Both the position numbers and the translations under genes were made by a program. Below the pieces are notes generated by a model. The model was not told where the DNA came from and searched no databases. It saw only the letters and a program-made list of their open reading frames with translations. Shown here one piece after another: positions 7,541 through 13,215 of a stretch of DNA of 17,411 bases. Source of the stretch: Flemingiibacterium sp045586505 (GTDB lineage Bacteria > Bacillota > Clostridia > Oscillospirales > CAG-272); the NCBI GenBank assembly GCA_045586505.1, contig JAZNAL010000033.1, forward strand, positions 1 to 17,411, written 5' to 3'. Each line of letters starts with the position of its first letter. The stretch's first letter is position 1.

Positions 7541-7590
7541 AAAGGCTTCGCCGACTCCCGAAAACGGGAGCCGGCGAAGCCTTTTAAAGT
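7541..7590. terminator. Strong hairpin terminator at the palindrome core
   Basis: 7541-7560 pairs with 7565-7584 (20 base pairs with one A/C mismatch) around an AAAA loop. The plus strand continues CTTTT AAAGTTTTTT. The minus strand gives CCTTTCTATAAAG. It lies between the convergent dinB and nanA genes and can stop transcription from both sides. Confidence 0.8.
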
Positions 7591-7638
7591 TTTTTGCTCA
7601 GCTTTTTTTCAAAAAAGCGCGTATTCCTATATGCAAAC
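7585..7638 (+). repeat. Dispersed intergenic repeat, copy B
   Basis: TAAAGTTTTTTGCTCAGC followed by TTTTTTTC and AAAAAAGC, then GCGTATTCC and GCAAAC: the same order of blocks as copy A at 101-156, with a few substitutions and one base missing. It forms the right inner arm of the 7426-7698 palindrome, opposite copy C. Confidence 0.65.
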
Positions 7639-7705
7639 AAATTTGCACTCGCCAAAATCTTAGCAGTACAAAACTTTTCAGTAACTACGACTCATCCGGC
7701 TGGGC

Positions 7706-8587
7706 TTAGTCTGCCATGACGTAGGGCATGATTTCGCGTTCGATGAGGGCGTAAGCATCCTTATCGCAGCTCTTATAGGGGAGGCGGCAATCGCCGAAGT
7801 CATATCCGAGGATATTGAGGACAGCCTTTTCGCCAGCCATTACGCCGACCTTACAGAGGGAAGTAATGATCTCGTTGCACTCATGCTGAACAGCGAGAGC
7901 TTCCTTCATCTTGCCCTCGTTGAAGAGGTTCAGGATCTTAACGTACTTTTCAGCCATGAAGTTATAAGTAGAACCGATACCGCCGTCGCAGCCTGCTGCG
8001 AGTCCGGAGAGGAACATTTCGTCGTAGCCGTTGTAAACGAGCTTGTCGGAGTGGTGGGACTTAACTGTTTCGATGGTGAAGCAGTCGAGAGCAGTGTTCT
8101 TAAGACCGAGGAAGTTGTCACCTGCAATGAGGTCGCCGAGCTGCTGTGCGGAGAAGTTTACACCGGAGAAAGCGGGGATGTTGTAAACGATGCACTTTAA
8201 GGGAGTAGCAGAAGCGATAGCATTGTAGTGAGCAACGATCTCGTCGTAGCTGAACTTGTAGTAGAAGGGAGCAACTGCGGAAACCGCGTCATAGCCGAGG
8301 TCATATGCGCATTTTGCGAGATCAACGCACTCGTCGGTGGAAACTGCGCCGACGTGAGCGATAAGGGTAACTCTGCCTTTGTTGATGTCAACGATGGTCT
8401 TCATGAGAGCCTTTCTCTGATCGAGTGACATCATGAATACCTCTGCGGTGGAGCCGCAGCAGTAGAAGCCGTCAACACCGGATTTGATGTTGCGCTCGAT
8501 AAGACGAGCGAGAGCGGTCTCGTTGACCTTGCCGTCTACGGTGAAGGGGGTAAGAAGAGCTGTGAATACGCCTTTGAAGTTTTTCAT
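7706..8587 (-). CDS. nanA: N-acetylneuraminate lyase (DapA/NAL superfamily)
   Basis: Class I aldolase of 293 residues that would cleave N-acetylneuraminate to N-acetylmannosamine and pyruvate in the cytoplasm. The Schiff-base lysine is K163 in GLKNTALD, and the catalytic tyrosine is Y135 in VYNIPAFSGV, matching E. coli NanA K165 and Y137. CCGSTAEVF (43-51) is the carboxylate-binding loop. YNGYDEMFLSGLAAG and DGGIGSTYNFM (185-211) are typical of NAL rather than dihydrodipicolinate synthase. The ATG at 8587 is chosen over one at 8602 because TGAGGT lies just before it. It is 49 bases after the sialidase-like gene, so probably cotranscribed. No NanE, NanK, N-acetylglucosamine-6-phosphate enzymes or transporter are in the window. 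Confidence 0.85.
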   Translation of the reverse strand: MKNFKGVFTALLTPFTVDGKVNETALARLIERNIKSGVDGFYCCGSTAEVFMMSLDQRKALMKTIVDINKGRVTLIAHVGAVSTDECVDLAKCAYDLGYDAVSAVAPFYYKFSYDEIVAHYNAIASATPLKCIVYNIPAFSGVNFSAQQLGDLIAGDNFLGLKNTALDCFTIETVKSHHSDKLVYNGYDEMFLSGLAAGCDGGIGSTYNFMAEKYVKILNLFNEGKMKEALAVQHECNEIITSLCKVGVMAGEKAVLNILGYDFGDCRLPYKSCDKDAYALIEREIMPYVMAD

Positions 8588-8636
8588 TTTTATGTACCTC
8601 ATTAAAAAATTATTTTTTTAAAAATTGTTTTTTATG

Positions 8637-9710
8637 TTATGATTCTTCCAATGCTTCTCTTGGGGTTTCGATGTAGATTTCATCGAGACGCATGGAGTAG
8701 CCGCGAATCTGGGCTTTTGGCGCATCGTCCACGATATAGTTGACGATGTAGATCTCGCCGTCGGGGTACTGCACCCAACCGGTGTATCCGCCGTCGGAGA
8801 GAGAGGAACGGTCAAAGTCAATGGGGAAGATACGCGTTGCCTGACCCTTACGGATGGTGGAAGTAAGTCCATCGCGGTAGAGGATCGCGCCGAAGGTGTT
8901 CTGAGTCCATGCACCAAGCCAACCCTTGCCGCCCTGAGTAAAGCGGTAGGTAACCAGCATATTTCCGTCGGAAAGCAGCTTAGCAGTAGGTCTGTGGCAG
9001 CCGGGCAGGGGAACATTGTATACGCCCTCCCATGTAGCGCCGCCGTCCTTGGAGATCGCCTTGAAGCAGTCTAAGCCTATTCTGGTGTTTTCGCGCAGAA
9101 GTGCAATCACCACGTTAGGCTCTACCTCGCAGAGGGACGCCTCGCAGAGGTTGTATCGCTCATCGGATGCCAGAGTGATGCGGTCGGACCATGTCTTACC
9201 CTGGTCGTCGCTGTACCATACATATTCGGCGAGCTTATCGTGAGCGGGGTCCGGCATATGTGCCGCAATAAGCCAGCGTCCGGACTGAAGCTCGATCACC
9301 TTGTCGGGAACGATACCGCGGACGGGGGTCTCCATTGGCTCGGTCCAGGTTTCGCCCTCATCGGAGCTGAACCAGAGTAAGTTGTGCGCATTTTGATCGA
9401 GACCGGGATTCTCGGGAGTACCGGTGTCTGCCAGGTAGTCGCACACGATTACCAGCCTGCCGTCGGAGAGGTTAGAGATGCGGGCGCAGTTGAAATGCGC
9501 TTCTCTCGTGCCCTTTTCGCAGAGGTAGCGTTTTTGCGACCAGGTTCTGCCGCGGTTGTCTGAGGTAACAACGGTAATGCGAGTATTTTCTGGTGATTTG
9601 TGGTGCGTACATTCGGTGAATACGCATACCAATCGTCCGGAGGGGCAAAGTGCCACGTCCGGCCACGCCTCGTATATTGAATCGTCGCGGCTAACAATGA
9701 ATTTCTGCAT
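8637..9710 (-). CDS. Sialidase-like Asp-box (BNR) protein
   Basis: Protein of 357 residues with a six-bladed propeller signature: four Asp boxes of the S-x-D-x-G-x-T-W kind, SDNRGRTW (50-57), SSDEGETW (115-122), SDDQGKTW (167-174) and SKDGGATW (220-227). Sialidase-type surrounding residues are present, such as NLCEASL with LLREN (188-208), and HRPTAKLLSDG with an arginine at 256. The usual N-terminal RIP motif is replaced by YEAWPDVALCPSGR, so the first arginine of the substrate carboxylate clamp is not visible. No signal peptide, so it should act inside the cell. ATG 9710 is chosen by AGGAGG 8 bases upstream. Upstream of nanA in the same direction, suggesting release of sialic acid or a relative from an imported glycan. 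True sialidase activity is unproven. Confidence 0.8.
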   Translation of the reverse strand: MQKFIVSRDDSIYEAWPDVALCPSGRLVCVFTECTHHKSPENTRITVVTSDNRGRTWSQKRYLCEKGTREAHFNCARISNLSDGRLVIVCDYLADTGTPENPGLDQNAHNLLWFSSDEGETWTEPMETPVRGIVPDKVIELQSGRWLIAAHMPDPAHDKLAEYVWYSDDQGKTWSDRITLASDERYNLCEASLCEVEPNVVIALLRENTRIGLDCFKAISKDGGATWEGVYNVPLPGCHRPTAKLLSDGNMLVTYRFTQGGKGWLGAWTQNTFGAILYRDGLTSTIRKGQATRIFPIDFDRSSLSDGGYTGWVQYPDGEIYIVNYIVDDAPKAQIRGYSMRLDEIYIETPREALEES

Positions 9711-9732
9711 GGTTGGGGTCCTCCTGAGTAAC

Positions 9733-9742
9733 TGTTTAAACA
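9733..9742. promoter_or_regulatory. Possible operator palindrome downstream of sialidase promoter
   Basis: TGTTTAAACA is a perfect 10-base palindrome between the -10 region and the ribosome binding site of the sialidase-like gene, where a repressor could act. A perfect 10-base palindrome in AT-rich DNA is not rare, so confidence is low. Confidence 0.25.
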
Positions 9743-9761
9743 TGCAATGAAATTGTGTTAA

Positions 9762-9807
9762 ATTATACCACGACACTTATTATACCACGATATTTTTGCT
9801 TTGTCAA
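9762..9807 (-). promoter_or_regulatory. Consensus promoter with a duplicated extended -10
   Basis: On the minus strand, TTGACA (9807-9802), a 17-base spacer and TGGTATAAT (-10 at 9784-9779) match the sigma-A consensus fully, including the TGn extended -10. The CGTGGTATAAT block then repeats exactly 17 bases downstream (-10 at 9767-9762). This second copy lacks a -35 of its own but could start transcription through its extended -10. It drives the sialidase-like gene and nanA. Confidence 0.85.
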
Positions 9808-9833
9808 TACCCGTACTGTAGAAATCGGTCGGT

Positions 9834-10033
9834 TTGTGGACACTTGTTTATAAACCTGTTGAAGCCCTGTGGAAACCCTGTGGAAAGCGGTTTTTTCGCG
9901 CTGATTCTTTTGACGCCGCACGTGTAAATGTCGCACTTTGACGGAGCACTACGGGCGTTTTTTCGGCCCGGAAAAGCCAGGGTGGCGGTTCTTTGTGGAA
10001 ACTGTGGATAATAGCTGTGGGAACTGTGGCAAA
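9834..10033. other. TGTGG-rich cluster with one perfect DnaA box
   Basis: TGTGGATAA at 10003-10011 is the exact reverse complement of the DnaA box TTATCCACA. Around it lie TGTGGACAC (9835), TGTGGAAAC (9869), TGTGGAAAG (9880), TGTGGAAAC (9994), TGTGGGAAC (10016) and TGTGGCAAA (10025), all on the same strand. TGTTTATAA (9844) is one base off a box. An open frame across 9804-10091 on the minus strand shows no family features and no convincing start. No dnaA, dnaN or rpmH is nearby, so this is not shown to be an origin; it may be a DnaA-binding or merely a repetitive stretch. Confidence 0.4.
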
Positions 10034-10309
10034 CTGCTGTTTTACGCGATTTTTTCGTAATTTGTCGGAACGAAGCGGCGTAATGCTGCAAGGCGTAACG
10101 CGCGAACGTATACGCGGACGGAGAGGCGGTGTATTATATTAAACCAAACCAAACTTAACCGAACCAAGTCTTTTTTTCAAAAAGACAAGAGAAAAATACC
10201 AAAAGAGAATTTTTTTGGCGGGGTGTTGAAAAATACGACGTTACGCCCCTACAGGATAGACGCAAATTAAACCGCGTATCCGCGCATCCTCCGCGGAAGA
10301 TGCTCATTC
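10034..10309. other. Gene-free stretch with small repeats and hairpins
   Basis: No coding gene is supported here. Visible structures are an AACCA-type short tandem run (10142-10167), a hairpin GTCTTTTT-TTC-AAAAAGAC (10168-10186), and a 20-base near-perfect palindrome around TCCGCGGA (10284-10303, one mismatch pair). The hairpin is similar in layout to the GCTTTTTTTC/AAAAAAGC unit of repeat copy B. The minus strand of 10230-10253 begins TAGGGGCGTAACGTCG, loosely like the arm of the 6004-6102 element. Confidence 0.4.
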
Positions 10310-10344
10310 CGGCAAACAAAACGCGGCACCTTTTTGGTGCCGCG
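10310..10344 (-). terminator. Rubrerythrin terminator
   Basis: On the minus strand CGCGGCACC, an AAAAA loop and GGTGCCGCG form a perfect 9-base stem (10344-10322), followed at once by TTTTGTTTGCC. It lies 10 bases beyond the rubrerythrin stop codon. A textbook intrinsic terminator. Confidence 0.9.
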
Positions 10345-10353
10345 CCAATGCGA

Positions 10354-10890
10354 TCAATAGTTGTTTGCCTTGATTTTGAAGTACGCCTGCGGATGTGCGC
10401 ATACGGGGCATACCTTGGGTGCGTCCTTGCCGATATGGATGTGGCCGCAGTTGCCGCATTCCCAGATCATGTCGCCGTCGCGGGAGAATACAAGACCGCC
10501 CTCTATGTTTGCAAGCAGCTTGCGGTAGCGCTCCTCGTGAGTCTTTTCGATAGCCGCTACGCCCTCGAACAGCTTCGCGATATGGTCGAAGCCCTCCTCG
10601 CGCGCGTCAGCCGCCATCTGAGAGTACATATCCGTCCACTCGTAGTTTTCGCCCTCTGCCGCGTCGAGAAGATTCTCCGCGGTGGTACCGATGCCGTCAT
10701 TTAACAGCTTGAACCAGAGCTTTGCGTGCTCCTTTTCATTTTCCGCGGTTTCAAGGAAGAGCTGAGCGATCTGCTCGTAGCCGTCCTTCTTTGCCTTGGA
10801 AGCGTAGTAGGTGGATTTGTTGCGTGCCTGAGATTCGCCTGCGAATGCCGCCGCGAGATTCGCTTCGGTCTTGGTGCCTTTAAGATCCAT
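10354..10890 (-). CDS. Rubrerythrin
   Basis: Peroxide-reducing non-haem iron protein of 178 residues, part of the oxidative-stress defence of anaerobes, in the cytoplasm. The ferritin-like four-helix domain shows E19 in FAGESQARNK, the EKEH block (52-55) and IEKTHEER (114-121) with further glutamates around REE (97-99), giving a diiron site. The C-terminal rubredoxin-like domain has C145-x2-C148 and C161-x2-C164 in WECGNCGHIHIG and CPVCAHPQAYF. ATG 10890 is preferred because the in-frame GTG at 10905 lies in the GGAGG ribosome binding site. Single-gene unit with its own terminator, divergent from the lipoprotein gene. Confidence 0.95.
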   Translation of the reverse strand: MDLKGTKTEANLAAAFAGESQARNKSTYYASKAKKDGYEQIAQLFLETAENEKEHAKLWFKLLNDGIGTTAENLLDAAEGENYEWTDMYSQMAADAREEGFDHIAKLFEGVAAIEKTHEERYRKLLANIEGGLVFSRDGDMIWECGNCGHIHIGKDAPKVCPVCAHPQAYFKIKANNY

Positions 10891-10923
10891 TTTCTCATCC
10901 TCCACGATTATTTAATTCGGGCG

Positions 10924-10959
10924 CATCCGAGCGGATGTGATCACCCTATGTCTATTATA
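10924..10959 (-). promoter_or_regulatory. Rubrerythrin promoter and leader hairpin
   Basis: A perfect -10 TATAAT is at 10959-10954 on the minus strand, but the -35 region is poor (GTAGAT at 17 bases spacing), which suggests activator dependence or another control. Downstream, CATCCG-AG-CGGATG (10924-10937) is a 6-base perfect inverted repeat that could be an operator or leader hairpin. No PerR-type box is seen. Confidence 0.45.
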
Positions 10960-11075
10960 TCCACTTTGTGGAAAAAATCTACACAGAAATTGTGAACGAG
11001 GCAGATTTTTTTGCGTTGGGACGCACTTTTTTGAGGTTTTATACTTTGCACAATTGTAAATTTTAACGGGGACTA

Positions 11076-11104
11076 TTGAAAAAGTGCGAAAAATGTTGTA
11101 TAAT
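11076..11104 (+). promoter_or_regulatory. Sigma-A promoter of the lipoprotein gene
   Basis: TTGAAA (11076-11081), 17-base spacer, TATAAT (11099-11104), 36 bases before the ATG at 11141. With the rubrerythrin promoter it makes a divergent promoter region of 250 bases that holds no other gene. Confidence 0.8.
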
Positions 11105-11140
11105 TACTTTTAGATTTCTGATCTTCAAAGGAGAAATATC

Positions 11141-12244
11141 ATGAAAAAGACAAGACTCGCGGCGCTGATACTTGCCGTCGTAATGATCGTATGCGCTTTT
11201 GCCGGCTGCGGCAAGGAGGCTGTAGCGGCGATTACCTTCCGCGACACCGTAATCACCGAAAACGAGTTCATATACTGGATGAGTACCTACAAGGGAATCT
11301 TCCTAAAGACGCTTGGTTCAACTACCGACAATCCTGCTTTCTGGAGCGCCCAGATGGCAGAGGGCGTGACCTACGGTGACTATTTTGACGCACTGGCGCA
11401 GTCCAGCATCATGTCAAACGCAGTTGCGCTTCAGCTTTTTGGTGAGTACGGACTTACCCTCACCAAGGAGGAGATAAACTCCGTGGACACCGCCATAAAC
11501 AGTCTTATTACCTCGGTGGGAGGCCGCTCGACGCTTAACTCCTATCTTGTCGCCTACGGTATCAACATTGACATCCTGCGCGATATTAAGCTTGACACCT
11601 TAAAGGCGGCGAAGCTTCAGAATCATCTCTACGGCGAGAACGGTATTTACGCCGCCACCGAAGAGGAGCTTGATGCTTACTACAAGGAGAACTACTACCG
11701 CGCGAAGTACATCGTCATCAGCAAAGACATGGACTATATCCTTGACGAGAAGGGTGAGAGGATCCTTGATACCGAGACGGGCTCTTATCTGACCCGTGAC
11801 CTCACCGAGGCGGAAGTGGAAGAGAAGAAGGAGCTTGCGAAGGATCTGGAGCTTCGCATCACCTCGGGCGAGGATTTTGAGACGCTTATGAAGGAATACA
11901 CCATGGACACCCGTTTGCTTGGCTTTGAGGACGGCTATTATTTCACCTCCTCTGCCACCTTTGTTGAGAATGCGGTAAAGCAGGCGGTAGCCACCATGGC
12001 ATTTGACGAGGTAAAAGCGATCGAGACCGAGCTTGGCTGGTACATCATCAAGCGCTACGAGCTTCGCGAGGACGCGTGGAAGGACGAGGCGTATGCGCCG
12101 TATATGTTCACCGATCTTGCGGCGTCGGTAAACACAGTTAAAATGCAGGAGGCATTTGGTGGGTTCTCCGATGAGATCATCACCAATGACATGGTGATCG
12201 ACAGTTATACCATCGCAAACTGTACCGCTAATTTTTACTATTGA
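11141..12244 (+). CDS. PpiC/PrsA-like peptidyl-prolyl isomerase lipoprotein
   Basis: Lipoprotein of 367 residues, probably a foldase for secreted proteins on the outer face of the membrane. The N-terminus has KKTR, a hydrophobic stretch and a lipobox FAGC with C23 as the lipidated cysteine. Residues about 30-180 resemble the SurA/PrsA N-terminal helical region (TLTKEEINSVDTAINSLI). Residues about 185-310 look like a parvulin domain: RAKYIVIS, then ELRITSGEDFETLMKEYT, DGYYFTSS, and ELGWYIIKRYE near the end. The isomerase core is weakly conserved, so it may be a chaperone without full activity. Ribosome binding site AAAGGAG is upstream of ATG 11141. Single-gene unit ending at a strong terminator. 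Confidence 0.75.
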   Translation: MKKTRLAALILAVVMIVCAFAGCGKEAVAAITFRDTVITENEFIYWMSTYKGIFLKTLGSTTDNPAFWSAQMAEGVTYGDYFDALAQSSIMSNAVALQLFGEYGLTLTKEEINSVDTAINSLITSVGGRSTLNSYLVAYGINIDILRDIKLDTLKAAKLQNHLYGENGIYAATEEELDAYYKENYYRAKYIVISKDMDYILDEKGERILDTETGSYLTRDLTEAEVEEKKELAKDLELRITSGEDFETLMKEYTMDTRLLGFEDGYYFTSSATFVENAVKQAVATMAFDEVKAIETELGWYIIKRYELREDAWKDEAYAPYMFTDLAASVNTVKMQEAFGGFSDEIITNDMVIDSYTIANCTANFYY

Positions 12245-12304
12245 TGCCGTCAGCGGCATCGGCAGGGGGATTGCTCCGTGTTCAGCGGAGCGATCCCCTT
12301 TTTT
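12243..12304 (+). terminator. Terminator of the lipoprotein gene
   Basis: GGGGATTGCTCCG (12266-12278) pairs with CGGAGCGATCCCC (12285-12297), one wobble pair, followed by TTTTTT (12299-12304). A smaller hairpin GATGCCG-TCAG-CGGCATC lies just after the stop codon (12243-12260). The T-tract is shared with the first bases of the 774-base foldback at 12299-13072. Confidence 0.9.
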
Positions 12305-12354
12305 GCGAGTGCGAACTCGCGACCTACGCCCGCGTTGCGGGCTTCGGGGAGACG

Positions 12355-12407
12355 AAGGGAGGGGCGAAAACCACGCTCACACGCCGCGAGGTTTTCGCCC
12401 CTCCCTT
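12355..12407. repeat. 18-base perfect hairpin in the left arm
   Basis: Bases 12355-12372 (AAGGGAGGGGCGAAAACC) are exactly complementary to 12390-12407 with a 17-base loop. The equivalent place in the right arm has a weaker version, AGAGGGGGCG (12851-12860) with CGCCCCCTCT (12892-12901). Each arm therefore also carries its own internal hairpin. Confidence 0.8.
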
Positions 12408-12916
12408 AGACCCTCCCCCTTTCCTTAGGATGTGTTCGCGTTATTGTAAATCTTTCGCTCTACTCTTTATACCGCTAAGGCATCCTCTGTCGGCACTGCC
12501 GCGACGTCCAATAACTTCGAGCGGATGGGCTTGTGCGCGTCCGGCTTTTCGGCTTCGCTCGTTTATCTTGTAATTCGCGGCAGTGCATGAAGATGTTCGC
12601 TCATCCGCTGTCGCAAAAACAAACACTCACCCGCAACTATACGAAACGCCCACTGCCGCGAATCCAGCCTGAATGGAACGAAGCTGTAAAGTCACCTTCG
12701 CACAAGCCCATCCCATCGAAGGTACCGCGCAGTCGCGGCGGTGACGCTTCCCGCGAGAGCGAAGCGATTCGCGCCCCTTATCGGCTTAAGCGTTAGAGCA
12801 GTAAAAGCTACGATAACGGGAACAGAGCCGAAAGGAAGCGGGGGAGTCCAAGAGGGGGCGGGAACCATTCCGGCGACAGAGGCATGGTGTGCGCCCCCTC
12901 TTCGTCTCCCCGGAGT

Positions 12917-13055
12917 GCCCGAACGGGCGCGGAGGTCGGCGAAGCCCCCGAAGGGGGGCGCAGCTTCCCCGAAGCCCGCGAAGCGGGCGAGTCCCCCCGA
13001 AGCCCCCGAAGGGGGGCGAGTCCCCCGCAGCGCCCAAGCGTGGGCGCGGAGGTCG
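12917..13055. repeat. Array of GC-rich hairpins
   Basis: Five hairpins in a row: GCCC-GAAC-GGGC (12917-12928), GCCCCC-GAA-GGGGGGC (12944-12959), GCCCGC-GAA-GCGGGC (12974-12988), GCCCCC-GAA-GGGGGGC again (13002-13017) and GCGCCC-AAGCGT-GGGCGC (13030-13047). The second and fourth lie in a 21-base identical direct repeat. The array is bounded by a 14-base direct repeat GGGCGCGGAGGTCG (12925-12938 and 13042-13055). The left arm holds a single related hairpin, GCCCGC-GTT-GCGGGC (12328-12342), so the array looks like a local expansion. The spacers are short and unlike CRISPR spacers. Confidence 0.8.
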
Positions 13056-13075
13056 TCCGCACTCGCAAAAAACGC

Positions 13076-13108
13076 TGCACGAAATGCAAAACGTGCACGT
13101 TTTTCTTT
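13076..13108 (+). terminator. Possible weak terminator after the foldback
   Basis: TGCACG (13076-13081) and CGTGCA (13092-13097) form a 6-base stem with a 10-base loop, followed by CGTTTTTCTTT. It lies between the foldback end and the histidine kinase promoter and would shield the promoter from read-through. Confidence 0.35.
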
Positions 13109-13118
13109 CACCGAGCGG

Positions 13119-13147
13119 TTGATTTTTTCATAATTGTGTGGTATAAT
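13119..13147 (+). promoter_or_regulatory. Sigma-A promoter of the histidine kinase gene
   Basis: TTGATT (13119-13124), 17-base spacer, TATAAT (13142-13147), with TGG just before the -10 giving an extended -10 (TGGTATAAT). It is 68 bases upstream of the ATG at 13216 and 47 bases beyond the foldback end. Confidence 0.8.
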
Positions 13148-13215
13148 GAAAGCATTAAGGCATCACCGTATAATTCATGCCTTATATGTTTTGTTTTGCA
13201 AAAAGGGGCTAAGAA

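Larger units (their letters stand above)
7426..7698. repeat. Long imperfect palindrome between dinB and nanA
   Basis: Bases 7426-7446 are the exact reverse complement of 7678-7698 (21 bases). Imperfect matching goes outward to about 7415 and 7707, where AAGCC faces the GGCTT at the nanA stop. The arms stay in register inward: CTGCTAAG (7458-7465) against CTTAGCAG, then TACGCGCTTTT (7502-7512) against AAAAGCGCGTA, ending in the central hairpin at 7541-7584. Nearly the whole gap between the convergent genes is thus one foldback structure. An open frame across 7452-7709 has no family features and is only a by-product. The likely nature is a MITE-like or foldback repeat that also serves as terminator; this is inference. 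Confidence 0.85.
12299..13072. repeat. Giant foldback element, about 774 bases
   Basis: The ends are 15-base perfect inverted repeats: TTTTTTGCGAGTGCG (12299-12313) and its complement (13058-13072). Matching pairs run inward in order: CGGGGAGACGAAG (12345-12357 with 12900-12912), TGTTCGCGTTATTGTA (12433-12448 with 12809-12824, 14 of 16), CACTGCCGCGAC (12494-12505 with 12732-12743, 11 of 12), GGATGGGCTTGTGCG (12523-12537 with 12699-12713), ATTCGCGGCAGTG (12573-12585 with 12651-12663). The centre is near 12618. The right arm is longer owing to the hairpin array at 12917-13055. Several open frames cross it on both strands, but they overlap each other and have arginine/proline/glycine-rich low-complexity products with no ribosome binding site, so no gene is called. 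Possibly a non-autonomous foldback mobile element or a very large structured RNA. Confidence 0.88.

Noticed and set aside
7452..7709. Open frame of 85 codons after dinB
   Set aside because: It runs across the palindrome and terminator hairpin, lacks a ribosome binding site, and shows no family features.
7706..8587. Dihydrodipicolinate synthase (dapA)
   Set aside because: The YNGYDEMF and GGIGSTYNFM segments and the sialidase-like neighbour fit N-acetylneuraminate lyase better, although both share the superfamily fold.
9834..10033. Chromosomal replication origin
   Set aside because: Only one perfect DnaA box, no dnaA/dnaN/rpmH nearby, and neighbouring gene directions do not form a clear divergence point. 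Kept only as a DnaA-box-like cluster.
9804..10091. Minus-strand open frame of 95 codons
   Set aside because: Composition reflects the TGTGG repeats; there is no ribosome binding site or recognisable domain.
12917..13055. CRISPR-like array
   Set aside because: Repeats are hairpins of different sequence with short irregular spacers, and there is no cas gene.
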